A stretch of 64,000 nt of DNA from Mycolicibacter icosiumassiliensis (GTDB lineage: Bacteria > Actinomycetota > Actinomycetes > Mycobacteriales > Mycobacteriaceae). The position numbers and the translations under genes are program-made. Where the stretch lies: positions 3,160,944 through 3,224,943 of the forward strand of contig NZ_LT546166.1 in assembly GCF_900078685.2 (NCBI RefSeq), given 5' to 3'. Every line of letters starts with the position of its first letter. Positions within the stretch are counted from its first letter, which is position 1. Shown piece by piece: positions 1-8,191 of this stretch. The notes below the pieces were generated by a model. That model saw only the letters and a program-made list of their open reading frames with translations, made no database searches and was not told the origin of the DNA.

Positions 1-1568
1 AGCGCCCGCTGCAGCGCCGCGTCGGGGTCGGCCGGCAGTGCGTCGGCACGCCATCCCACGAAGTCATCCGGGCGGATCAGCAATGCACCGTCTGGTGCCA
101 GCCCGGTGACGCGGGCCCACTGTTCATCGACGATCCGCTGCACAGCCAGTGGGATTCCCAGCGCCTCCGCGGCCTGCGATGCGGCGGCTCGCCAGCGTCC
201 ACCCGCACTGCCGGTCAACACGGTGAAGCCCAGGCCAAGCAGGTCGAGAGTCGAAATCCGTTGTCCACCATGTGTCAGCCATACATGCGGAAGCCGCGTG
301 CCGGGTTGTCCGCGCAGGTCCGACACCAGGAAGACCGCACTCGGGTCGCGTGGCGGCGGCTCATCCCCCAGCACCGCGGCCGAGTGGTACCGGTAGCCGA
401 TCAGGAGGGCCAACATCGACGCTTCCTCACCCGGCGCGAGGCCCGGTCCGGTGTCGTCGAGTCGCAGCAACGGCAGCACCGGCCCGGTCAGCGATTGGCG
501 GGCGCTGAAGCGTCCCATCGGGTGCCGCTCGGCGGGGTAGGTGTCCAGCAACGAGGCATCGGCCGTCCCCGCCAGCACGGCCGCCAGCTTCCAGGCCAGA
601 TTGTGCGCGCTCGCAATGGCGCAGTTCGCGCCGCCGGCCTTGAACGGCGGCATGGCGTGTGCCGAGTCTCCGACGAGAAACACTCTGCCGCGGCGGAACT
701 GGTCAGCAACGCGCTCGTAGGGCTGCCATGGCGTCACCTCGACGATCTCGATGTCGATCTGCGCACCGATCGCCCGGGTGAGCAGCCGGCGGCAGTGATC
801 GTCGGTGAATTGCGCAGCGGTTTCGCCTCGGTCGGGCAGATAGGTGGTGATGAACATGCCGAAGTCGTCGCGGACCGGCAGAAAGATGCCGTCCACGTCG
901 TCGTTGGCCACCTGGATGGCGTCACCGTCGCCGAGTTGCGGAACGAATTGCCGCCAGGGCCCGCGGAAGTAGATGAAGACGACGTAGATCGGTAGCGCCC
1001 CGTGCCCGGACGTGGGTATGCCGAGTGCGTCACGAGCCGGGCTGCGCACGCCGTCGGCGGCGATCAGGTAGTCGGCGCATACCACCTCGGTGCCGCCGGT
1101 GTCGCGGTCACGAACGACGGCGGTGACTCCGGTGTCGTCCTGCTCGAAGGAGCACAATTCGGTTCCATAGCGAACCTCCCTGCCCTGTCCGCGGATGTGT
1201 TCCAACAGCATCGGTTCCAGTGCGCTTTGTGGGCAGTATTGCGCGGGCGGCTCGGGGCTCAGGCCAGAAAACGGTGCGAAGATCGCGTCGAGGTCGAAGG
1301 CCTGCCGCACCCGAGTGCTAGTGAGCGAGGCCTTGGTGAGCATGTCCGACACCCCCTCGGCCACGGCGTGCACCTGGTCCGCCAGGCCCAGGCCGCGCAG
1401 GATCTCCAGGCTGCGGAAGCTGAGGTTGCGGGCTTTCGGGTAGATGAAGATCTCGCGGCGCTTCTCGACGACGAGGGATTCCACGCCGTGTTTGGCCAGC
1501 AATGCCGAGGCGCTCAGACCGCCCGCGCCCGCGCCGATGATCAGGACCGGGACTCGATTGTCGTTCAT
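1..1568 (-). CDS. FAD-dependent aromatic hydroxylase (PheA/TfdB type), 3' end outside window
   Basis: Reads from ATG at 1568 leftward without a stop to the window edge (about 522 codons), so the C-terminus is missing. N-terminal Rossmann motif GAGAGGLSAS binds the FAD ADP moiety. The DG motif (IAADGVRSPARD, about residue 170) and the second FAD motif FLVGDSAHAMPPFKAGGANC (about residue 280) are the class A flavoprotein monooxygenase signatures. The family inserts one oxygen atom into phenolic or polyketide aromatic rings using NAD(P)H; the substrate cannot be told from sequence. A strong GGGAGGTG ribosome site lies 4 bases before the start. The TetR gene upstream on the same strand and a perfect palindrome in the gap suggest local, ligand-responsive control. 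The region after the FAD domains looks like the thioredoxin-like C-terminal domain of phenol hydroxylases. Confidence 0.9.
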   Translation of the reverse strand, partial: MNDNRVPVLIIGAGAGGLSASALLAKHGVESLVVEKRREIFIYPKARNLSFRSLEILRGLGLADQVHAVAEGVSDMLTKASLTSTRVRQAFDLDAIFAPFSGLSPEPPAQYCPQSALEPMLLEHIRGQGREVRYGTELCSFEQDDTGVTAVVRDRDTGGTEVVCADYLIAADGVRSPARDALGIPTSGHGALPIYVVFIYFRGPWRQFVPQLGDGDAIQVANDDVDGIFLPVRDDFGMFITTYLPDRGETAAQFTDDHCRRLLTRAIGAQIDIEIVEVTPWQPYERVADQFRRGRVFLVGDSAHAMPPFKAGGANCAIASAHNLAWKLAAVLAGTADASLLDTYPAERHPMGRFSARQSLTGPVLPLLRLDDTGPGLAPGEEASMLALLIGYRYHSAAVLGDEPPPRDPSAVFLVSDLRGQPGTRLPHVWLTHGGQRISTLDLLGLGFTVLTGSAGGRWRAAASQAAEALGIPLAVQRIVDEQWARVTGLAPDGALLIRPDDFVGWRADALPADPDAALQRA

Positions 1569-1587
1569 CGTCACCTCCCGCCACAGT

Positions 1588-1605
1588 CGGAACTAACTAG
1601 TTCCG
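1588..1605. promoter_or_regulatory. Perfect palindrome, candidate TetR operator
   Basis: CGGAACTA-AC-TAGTTCCG is a perfect 8-bp inverted repeat with a 2-bp centre. It lies 20 bp upstream of the hydroxylase start and 41 bp downstream of the TetR stop codon. Size and symmetry fit a TetR-family operator. Assignment to the adjacent regulator is inference. Confidence 0.55.
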
Positions 1606-1646
1606 TCTAGACCAATGTGGCATGTGTCGATGCGCGGTGCAACCCG

Positions 1647-2273
1647 CTACGGGGAGGGATTGCCGGCGAGTGGAAGGATGACGTCCTCCAGCACGCGCCG
1701 GACAAAGACACGGTCGACGGGCCGGCCGGTCATCACGCGCAGCACATTGAGGCCCAACGCCACGTCGGGGATCAGACTCAGGTCGCGACCGGCCGGGATC
1801 TCACCGCGCGCCCGCGCCTGATCGAGCAGCACCCGGACCACATGGCGCGGCGGGTCGAGCACCAGATCATCGAGGGCCGCCGCCAGAATCGGATTGTGCA
1901 TCGCGGCGGTCGCCACGCCGACGATGACTTTCATTGTGTCCATGCCTGATTCATCGAGATCGGGTGCGGTTGCGACCAGCGCCTCGATGTCGCCGTGCAG
2001 GCTACCGGTGCTGGGCGGCTCGACCGGTCCCTGCCGGCGCCGCCAATGGGCGATCGCATCGGCCACCACCACTGCCTTGGATGGCCAACGCCGGTAGATC
2101 GCGGCCTTACCGACACCGGCGCGTGCCGCGATGTCGTCCATGCTCAACCGGTCATAACCCACGTCGGCCACGCCCTGTAGCGCCGCATCAAGGATCGCGG
2201 GGTCGCGCGACCGGTCGAGCCGACCCGGGCTTCGCCCCGGTCGCGATGCGGGTGCGGGCTCCTGGGCTCCCAT
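1647..2273 (-). CDS. TetR/AcrR family transcriptional regulator
   Basis: A 208-residue protein. After a basic, proline-rich leader there is a TetR helix-turn-helix at about residues 25-70 (DIAARAGVGKAAIYRRWPSK), followed by an all-helical ligand-binding domain. The W-P-S-K ending of the recognition helix and the downstream ALVATAPDLDESGMDTMKV region resemble the TetR_C_11-like group. ATG at 2273. The gene lies immediately upstream of, and on the same strand as, the FAD hydroxylase (78-bp gap), so it probably represses that enzyme and perhaps itself. Ligand unknown. Confidence 0.88.
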   Translation of the reverse strand: MGAQEPAPASRPGRSPGRLDRSRDPAILDAALQGVADVGYDRLSMDDIAARAGVGKAAIYRRWPSKAVVVADAIAHWRRRQGPVEPPSTGSLHGDIEALVATAPDLDESGMDTMKVIVGVATAAMHNPILAAALDDLVLDPPRHVVRVLLDQARARGEIPAGRDLSLIPDVALGLNVLRVMTGRPVDRVFVRRVLEDVILPLAGNPSP

Positions 2274-2319
2274 AACGTGCCAGCTTAGACGATACGAATC
2301 CGTTCCGTTCCCGATCGGC

Positions 2320-3858
2320 TCACTCGGCAGCTGCGAGAAACTCGCGGGCCACCTCGACGACGCGGTCGCGATCGTCGGCCACCAGGCCGATCCGGGTCCG
2401 GCGATCCACGATGTCCTCGACGGTCAGCGCACCTTCGTGGCTGACGGCGTACTCGAACTCGGCACGGATCACGTCGATGCCGTCGGCCACCGCATCTGCG
2501 GGCCGCTCGCAGGTGGCGGTGGCGATCACGTTGGTCGCCTCGCCGCCATAGCGCAGCACCAGCGATTCGGGCAGGGCAGCCGTCAGCGGGATGTGCGATC
2601 CCGGGTTATCCGGTGCACCGATCAGCGGCAGATCCCGGGTGCGACACGGCGTGGCCCGCAGCGCCCGCAAACGCACGGCCCGGTCCAGCACGTCTTCGGC
2701 CATGTGCCGGTATTCGGTCAGCTTGCCGCCGATCACGCTGAGCACCCCGGACTCCGATTCGACGACGGCGTGGTTGCGAGACACATCCGCGGTGCGGCCT
2801 TCCCCGGTGTCGATCAGCGGGCGCAGCCCGGCGTAGGCGCCGCGAACATCGGCCGTGCTCAGCGCGATGCCCAGCGCGGTGTTGACGGTGTCCAGCAGGA
2901 ACGAGACTTCCGCCGAAGTGGGTTGCGGCACATCGGGAATCGGCCCGGGTGCCTCTTCATCGGTGAGGCCCAGGTAGACCCGGCCGAGCTGTTCGGGCAT
3001 GGCGAACACGAAGCGGTTGAGCTCGCCGGGTATCGGGACGGTCAGCGCGGCGGTCGGATTGCCGAAGGCCGCCGCGTCGAACACCAGGTGCGTTCCGCGA
3101 CTCGGCCGCAGCCGCAGGGCCGGGTCGATGTCGGCGGCCCAGACTCCGGTCGCGTTGATCACCGCCCGCGCGGCGACGTCGAACGACTCACCGGAGACCT
3201 GGTCGGTCAGTCGTACCGCGTCGCCGCTGGCCTGCGATGCCGCCACATAGGTCAGGATCGTTGCGCCGTGTTGGGCCGCGGTGCGGGCGACCGCCGTGAC
3301 CAGCCGGGCGTCGTCGATCAGTTGCCCGTCGTAGGCCAGCAGACCACCGTCGAGGCCGTCCCGGCGCACGGTCGGCGCCAATTCCACGGTGTGCTCGGCC
3401 GAGACCCGCCGCGAACGGGGCAACACCGTCGCCGGTGTGCCGGCCAACCGGCGCAGCGCGTCACCGGCGAAAAACCCGGTGCGCACCAGGGCCCGATCCC
3501 GCCGAGGCATCGACCCCAGCAGCGGGACCAGTTGCGGCATCGCCCGCACCAGGTGAGGTGCGTTGCGGGTCATCAGGATTCCGCGTTCAATGGCGCTGCG
3601 CCGCGCAATGCCCACATTGCCGGTGGCTAGGTATCGCAGTCCACCGTGCACCAGTTTGGAGCTCCACCGGCTGGTGCCGAACGCCAGATCGTGCTTGTCC
3701 ACGCACACCACCCGCAAGCCGCGGGTGGCCGCGTCCAGGGCGATGCCGGCGCCGGTAATTCCCGCGCCGATCACGACGACGTCAACAGCCGGGTGCTCCG
3801 CCAGTGCGGTGAGTTCGGCGGTGCGGCGGGCGGAGTTGAGCGTAGCGGCGTCGGGCAT
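2320..3858 (-). CDS. glpD: Glycerol-3-phosphate dehydrogenase (FAD, quinone-dependent)
   Basis: 512 residues, normal for bacterial GlpD, which oxidises sn-glycerol-3-phosphate to dihydroxyacetone phosphate and passes electrons to the quinone pool at the membrane. FAD motif VVVIGAGITGAGIALDAATR at about residues 27-46, then the family signature FGTSRWSSKLVHGGLRYL, and a C-terminal DAO_C-type helical domain with IGGKLTEYR at about residue 380. A longer in-frame ATG exists at 3972, but ATG 3858 is preferred: it overlaps the upstream TetR stop by one base (TGATG) and gives the standard N-terminus. Matches in position M. tuberculosis glpD1 (Rv2249c), followed in that genome by a TetR gene and a flavoprotein as here (from memory). 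Confidence 0.95.
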   Translation of the reverse strand: MPDAATLNSARRTAELTALAEHPAVDVVVIGAGITGAGIALDAATRGLRVVCVDKHDLAFGTSRWSSKLVHGGLRYLATGNVGIARRSAIERGILMTRNAPHLVRAMPQLVPLLGSMPRRDRALVRTGFFAGDALRRLAGTPATVLPRSRRVSAEHTVELAPTVRRDGLDGGLLAYDGQLIDDARLVTAVARTAAQHGATILTYVAASQASGDAVRLTDQVSGESFDVAARAVINATGVWAADIDPALRLRPSRGTHLVFDAAAFGNPTAALTVPIPGELNRFVFAMPEQLGRVYLGLTDEEAPGPIPDVPQPTSAEVSFLLDTVNTALGIALSTADVRGAYAGLRPLIDTGEGRTADVSRNHAVVESESGVLSVIGGKLTEYRHMAEDVLDRAVRLRALRATPCRTRDLPLIGAPDNPGSHIPLTAALPESLVLRYGGEATNVIATATCERPADAVADGIDVIRAEFEYAVSHEGALTVEDIVDRRTRIGLVADDRDRVVEVAREFLAAAE

Positions 3859-4436
3859 CACGAGAGGTACCTGTTCAGGGTGTAGGCCAGTTCGGTGGAG
3901 AGCGCGTCCTCGTCGAGGATCGGCGCGACGACTTGCGCGGACTGGATCGCCGATTGGGTGATCAGCAGGCACATCGCGGCGAGTTGGCGTGGGTCGCCGG
4001 CGCGCACGCTACCGGCATCCTGGGCGCCGCCGAGTTCGCCGGCCACCAGGTCGATCAGCCGCCGTTGACTGGCCCCCATCCGTTGGGCGATGTAGACCAT
4101 CGCCAGATCGGGTGCGTGATGCAGCACCTGCATCACTACCTCGTCGTGGCGCAGCCGCGCGGCAACCGCGACGATCCGCGTCACCAGCGCCTCCCGCCCG
4201 GTTCCCGGTTGCTCGAGTTCAGCCCACGCCGTGGTGATCCGTGCGGTCAGCAGTGCGGCGATCACCGAGCGGCTGTCCGGCCAGCGCCGGTACACCGTGG
4301 GACGACTCACTCCGGCGCGACGCGCGATGGCCGCCAACGTCACTCGCTCGATTCCCAATGCCAGTACGCAGCTGGTGGCCGCGGCGAGAATCCGCTCGCC
4401 GGTGTCCCCGTGGTCGTCATTACTTGTTGACAACAT
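3858..4436 (-). CDS. TetR family regulator coupled to glpD
   Basis: 192 residues from ATG 4436 (an upstream in-frame ATG at 4544 adds 36 residues without TetR character). The HTH is at about residues 28-60, with RRAGVSRPTVYRRWPDS as the recognition part, followed by a helical effector domain. The stop overlaps the glpD start by one base, so the two genes are translationally coupled. This suggests control of glycerol-3-phosphate oxidation, perhaps by an acyl or glycerol-derived ligand. A short near-palindrome covers the start codon region and may be an autoregulatory operator. Confidence 0.88.
   Translation of the reverse strand: MLSTSNDDHGDTGERILAAATSCVLALGIERVTLAAIARRAGVSRPTVYRRWPDSRSVIAALLTARITTAWAELEQPGTGREALVTRIVAVAARLRHDEVVMQVLHHAPDLAMVYIAQRMGASQRRLIDLVAGELGGAQDAGSVRAGDPRQLAAMCLLITQSAIQSAQVVAPILDEDALSTELAYTLNRYLS
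4425..4435. promoter_or_regulatory. Near-palindrome at TetR start, candidate autoregulatory operator
   Basis: TGTTG-A-CAACA, arms of 5 bp around one base, overlapping the first codons of the TetR gene that starts at 4436. It is flanked by ATTAC and GTAAT, which extend the symmetry imperfectly. A repressor bound here would block its own and glpD expression; binding is inferred. Confidence 0.35.
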
Positions 4437-4559
4437 ATGTAATACTGTAATGCACGTAACAAACGCACGGCTCAAACACAGTGCATGGAGATCTTCTACT
4501 AAGAACTCGCCTAGGTTTTTGCATACTGCTCGCGGTATTCGCACTCACAAAGGAATCCC

Positions 4560-5699
4560 ATGGACCCAGTACTTCGTCTCTGCACCACCGCTGGTGTCGC
4601 CCTGTTTGGCGCGGCTGTCGTCGTCACCCCGATCACAACGGCCCTACCCGGCACCCACCTGCGCAACATCCGACTCACCGCCGGTGACGCGACGAACATC
4701 GTCATCGACTTCGTCGAGCACGGCATAGTCACCGACGACGTCCCGGCGGACCAGCCCAATCCGACGATCGGTGTCTCCGGTCTGCCGCCCGGAACCCCGC
4801 TCAGCGAGGCCGGTGAGCAGGAGGCGCAGAACGTCGGGCAGCAGCTGTTCGACGAGCTCGGCGGCCCGGGCGGTGTGGCCGGCATCTTTGCCGGCATCGA
4901 CACCCGGATGGGGCAGACCGTGGCGCCGTTCGCCAGCCTCGAACACATGGACACCCAGATCCTGGCCGGGCTCGACGAAGTGGACGGCGGCATCTACGCC
5001 GGCCAGTCGGAGTCCTCCCCCGGCGGAATCCTCTTCGATCTGACCCTGCTCGCCTGGGCCTTCGGCTTCCGCGACGTACCGATGCCCGGCTCGGTCGACC
5101 TCAACGGCTCGGCATTCGACGAAATCTCCAACGGTGCTGTCACCACCATGTACACCGATGCGATGGCCAACCCGGTCGTCAGCGACAACGGCGACATCAC
5201 CGTCGTGGCGGGATCCGGGGAGGCGGCGATCAGCACCTGGGTGTTGATGAACGTCAACAACCCCGACTTGGCGTACTTCCTGCCGCTGTTTTATCAGTCG
5301 CTGGTCACCGGCGACGCCGGCGGTTCCTTCCTGCACAATGGCGGCGTCGTCCAGGTCGAGGGAAACCCGCAGGACGGCTGGACACTGGTCAGCTGGGACG
5401 GGCAAGCGATCCCGGCGAACCCGGGGCTGCTCACCGAGCTGCTCGTCGACCTGCGCGCCCCGCTGGCGGCACCGCAAACAGCGATGTATGACGTGGTGAA
5501 CGCTGTCCTCAGCGGCGACACATCGACAATCGACTCGACGCTGCAGACCGGCCTGCAGAGTGTGGGCGAAGCGCTCGTCCAGTTCCCGGGATCGGTGTTC
5601 AATGACATCGTCGGTGAGCTGCAGGCTCTCAGTAGCGACCTTTCAGCCGGCGAGACGTTCAACGATGCCTTCGGGTCGACGATCCTGGGACTGATATAG
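4560..5699 (+). CDS. Exported histidine-phosphatase-fold protein with degenerate active site
   Basis: 379 residues. An N-terminal signal-like segment (about 1-30) is followed by a phosphoglycerate-mutase/histidine phosphatase pattern: IVIDFVEHGIV, then TPLSEAGEQEAQNVGQQL, then IFAGIDTRMGQTV, matching the usual order RHG, LTxxGxxQA and SxxxRAxQT. The catalytic RHG is EHG here, and the second catalytic histidine region (usually SHG) reads VAGSGEAA, so both key positions are lost. The C-terminal 90 residues are helical with no recognised domain. Good ribosome site AAAGGA 5 bases before the ATG. Probably a cell-envelope protein that no longer hydrolyses phosphate; binding or structural role unknown. 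Divergent from the TetR-glpD operon. Confidence 0.75.
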   Translation: MDPVLRLCTTAGVALFGAAVVVTPITTALPGTHLRNIRLTAGDATNIVIDFVEHGIVTDDVPADQPNPTIGVSGLPPGTPLSEAGEQEAQNVGQQLFDELGGPGGVAGIFAGIDTRMGQTVAPFASLEHMDTQILAGLDEVDGGIYAGQSESSPGGILFDLTLLAWAFGFRDVPMPGSVDLNGSAFDEISNGAVTTMYTDAMANPVVSDNGDITVVAGSGEAAISTWVLMNVNNPDLAYFLPLFYQSLVTGDAGGSFLHNGGVVQVEGNPQDGWTLVSWDGQAIPANPGLLTELLVDLRAPLAAPQTAMYDVVNAVLSGDTSTIDSTLQTGLQSVGEALVQFPGSVFNDIVGELQALSSDLSAGETFNDAFGSTILGLI

Positions 5700-5730
5700 C
5701 GAATAGTTGATGGAGCAAAGTTAGGTACCG

Positions 5731-7338
5731 ATGCAACCCGAACAGCTGCTGCCGCCGATGAAGTGGAACGCCTGGGGCGATCCGGCGGCTGCCAAACCGC
5801 TTTCCGACGGCGTCCGAGCCCTGCTGAAACAGGCGCTCGGCGTTGGAGATTCGATCACACCGGAACCCGATGCCGAAACAGTGCAGCTGCGGCCGAGCGC
5901 ATTGAGCGATGTCGACCACCGGGCACTGACGGCGATCGTAGGCACCGAGCACTGCCGCGTCGATCAGCCGGCACGGCTGCTACACGCCGGCGGCAAGTCC
6001 ACCCTGGATCTGCTGCGGCGCAACAGTTCCGGGCCGCAGGATGCGCCCGACGCGGTGCTGCTTCCCGGTGATGACGACGAGGTTGCCGCGGTGCTGAGCT
6101 ACTGCAGCGACCACGCCATCGCGGTGGTTCCGTTCGGCGGCGGCACCAGCGTGGTCGGCGGGCTCGACCCGATCCGCGGCGACTTCGCGGCCGTGGTGTG
6201 CGTGGATCTGCGCCGGTTCGATGAACTGCTGAACCTCGACGAGATCTCCGGCGAAGCGGAATTCGGCGCCGGGGTCACCGGACCCGACGCCGAACGGCTG
6301 CTCGGTGAGCACGGCTTCTCGCTGGGCCACTTTCCGCAGAGCTTCCAGTTCGCCACCCTCGGGGGCTTCGCCGCCACCCGTTCCTCGGGTCAGGACTCGG
6401 CCGGCTACGGCCGCTTCGACGACATGGTCCGCGGCCTGCGGATGATCACCCCGGCCGGCGTGTTGGACCTCGGTCGCGCCCCGGCCTCGGCCGCCGGGCC
6501 GGACCTGCGCCAGCTGTTGCTGGGGTCAGAGGGCACGTTCGGCGTCATCACCAGAGTTCGGGTGCGCGTGCATCCGGTGCCGGCGACCACCCGCTACGAG
6601 GCGTGGTCGTTCCCGGACTTCGCCACCGGCGCGGCGGCACTGCGCGCGGTCACGCAGACCGGCGCCGGACCGACCGTCATCCGGCTGTCCGACGAGGCCG
6701 AGACGGGCGTCAACCTGGCCACCACCGAGCAGATCGGTGAGCAACAGATCACCGGTGGCTGCCTGGCGATCACACTGTTCGAGGGCACCGCCGAGCACAC
6801 CGAAAGCCGGCACGCCGAGACCCGGGCGGTGCTGGCCGCGCACGGCGGCACGTCGTTGGGCGAAGCACCGGCGCGCGCCTGGGAGCACGGCCGATTCTCC
6901 GCGCCTTACCTGCGCGATTCGCTGCTGGCCGCCGGGGCGCTCTGCGAAACGCTGGAGACCGCCACCGACTGGGCGCGCGTTCCCACGCTCAAGGCGGCGG
7001 TCACCGAGGCGCTGACCACCGCGCTGGCCGACAGCGGGACGCCCGCGCTGGTGTTGTGCCATATCTCGCACGTCTACCCCACCGGCGCGTCGCTCTACTT
7101 CACCGTGGTCGCGGGTCAGCGCGGCAATCCCATCGAACAGTGGCGGGCCGCGAAAGTCGCTGCGGGCGATGCGATCATGCGGGCGGGCGGAACCATTACC
7201 CACCACCACGCCGTCGGCGCCGATCATCGGCCGTGGATGAGCGAAGAGGTGGGCGAGCTGGGCGTGCAGGTGCTGCGAGCGGTCAAGGCCACGCTGGATC
7301 CGGCCGGAATCCTCAACCCCGGCAAACTGATTCCATGA
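5731..7338 (+). CDS. FAD-binding oxidase/transferase, alkyl-DHAP synthase-like
   Basis: 535 residues of the VAO/PCMH flavoprotein superfamily. FAD-binding loop VPFGGGTSVVGGLDP at about residue 137; SGQDSAGYGRFDDMVRGLRM at about 220; LLLGSEGTFGVITRVRVRVHP at about 260; C-terminal HHHAVGADHRPWM and LDPAGILNPGKLIP. The histidine-rich HHH loop is typical of alkyldihydroxyacetonephosphate synthases, which exchange the acyl chain of acyl-DHAP for a fatty alcohol to form an ether bond. Bacterial relatives may act on other substrates, so the reaction is uncertain. The stop overlaps the downstream lipid-kinase start by 4 bases. With glpD across the divergent region this makes a glycerolipid-flavoured locus, resembling Rv2251 in position. 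A second ATG 9 codons in is an alternative start. Confidence 0.85.
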   Translation: MQPEQLLPPMKWNAWGDPAAAKPLSDGVRALLKQALGVGDSITPEPDAETVQLRPSALSDVDHRALTAIVGTEHCRVDQPARLLHAGGKSTLDLLRRNSSGPQDAPDAVLLPGDDDEVAAVLSYCSDHAIAVVPFGGGTSVVGGLDPIRGDFAAVVCVDLRRFDELLNLDEISGEAEFGAGVTGPDAERLLGEHGFSLGHFPQSFQFATLGGFAATRSSGQDSAGYGRFDDMVRGLRMITPAGVLDLGRAPASAAGPDLRQLLLGSEGTFGVITRVRVRVHPVPATTRYEAWSFPDFATGAAALRAVTQTGAGPTVIRLSDEAETGVNLATTEQIGEQQITGGCLAITLFEGTAEHTESRHAETRAVLAAHGGTSLGEAPARAWEHGRFSAPYLRDSLLAAGALCETLETATDWARVPTLKAAVTEALTTALADSGTPALVLCHISHVYPTGASLYFTVVAGQRGNPIEQWRAAKVAAGDAIMRAGGTITHHHAVGADHRPWMSEEVGELGVQVLRAVKATLDPAGILNPGKLIP

Positions 7339-8185
7339 CGTCGCGCCCGATCAATCGGATCACCCTGCTGACCAACCCGGCGGCCGGGCACGGCAATGCC
7401 CGGCATGCGGCCGAGCGGGCGCTGGCGCGGTTCCAGCAGCGCGGGGTCAACGTGAACCACATCGTCGGCTCCGATGCCCGCCACGCGCGGCGGTTGCTCG
7501 ATGAAGCGCTGGCGAGTCATTGGCGCTCGGTGACGTACCGCTGGGGATCATCCCCGCCGGCACCGGCAACGACCACGCCCGTGAATACGGCTTGCCCACT
7601 GGCGATCCCGAGGCGGCGGCCGACGTCGTCGCCGAGGGCTGGACAGAGACGATCGATCTGGGCCGCATCGCGCAAGACGACGGCGCAGTGTCCTGGTTCG
7701 GCACCGTGATGGCGGCCGGTTTCGATTCACTGGTGAGCGACCGCGTCAACCGGATGCGCTGGCCACACGGCCGGATGCGCTACAACGTCGCCATGGTGGC
7801 GGAGATGTCCAAGCTGCGGCTGCTGCCGTTCCGGCTGACCTTCGACGACGATGAGCCACTGGACATCGAGCTGACGCTGGCGGCATTCGGCAATACCCGC
7901 AGCTACGGCGGCGGCATGTTGATCTGCCCGGGCGCCGATCACGCCGACGGGCTGCTGGACGTCACCATGGTGCACTCGGGCTCGCGGACCAAGCTGATTC
8001 GCCTGTTCCCCACCGTCTTCAAGGGCACCCATGTGCTGCTCGACGAGGTGAGCACCCGGCGGGCGAAGTCGATTCGCGTGGAGTGCCCCGGGATCAATGC
8101 CTACGCCGACGGCGACTACGTGGCCCCGCTGCCGGTGACGGTGTCGGCGGTGCCGGGCGCGCTGCAGATCCTGCGTGCGCCCTGA
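7335..8185 (+). pseudogene. Diacylglycerol/lipid kinase gene disrupted by deletion of the GGDG segment
   Basis: The N-terminal frame from ATG 7335 gives a normal DAGK start (ITLLTNPAAGHGNARHAAER, through RRLLDEALA). The C-terminal family sequence resumes near 7520 in another frame (LALGDVPLGIIPAGTGNDHA) and continues to 8185 with NTRSYGGG and YADGD motifs. In intact relatives about 20 residues separate these blocks and contain the GGDG nucleotide-binding motif. Here that stretch is missing and the reading frame is broken at about 7516-7520. This is too large for a homopolymer error. The intact enzyme would phosphorylate diacylglycerol or a phosphatidylinositol-mannoside-type lipid at the membrane (compare Rv2252, from memory). 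A C-terminal piece could start at TTG 7520, but it would lack the catalytic motif. Confidence 0.82.
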
Positions 8186-8191
8186 CAGGTC

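Noticed and set aside
2437..3630. Long plus-strand reading frame antisense to glpD
   Set aside because: It is a mirror of a high-GC coding strand; its translation is Arg/Gly/His-rich without domains, while glpD matches a known family along its full length.
3859..3972. 38-residue N-terminal extension of GlpD
   Set aside because: Lies inside the TetR gene and is not family-like; ATG 3858 overlaps the TetR stop as in coupled genes.
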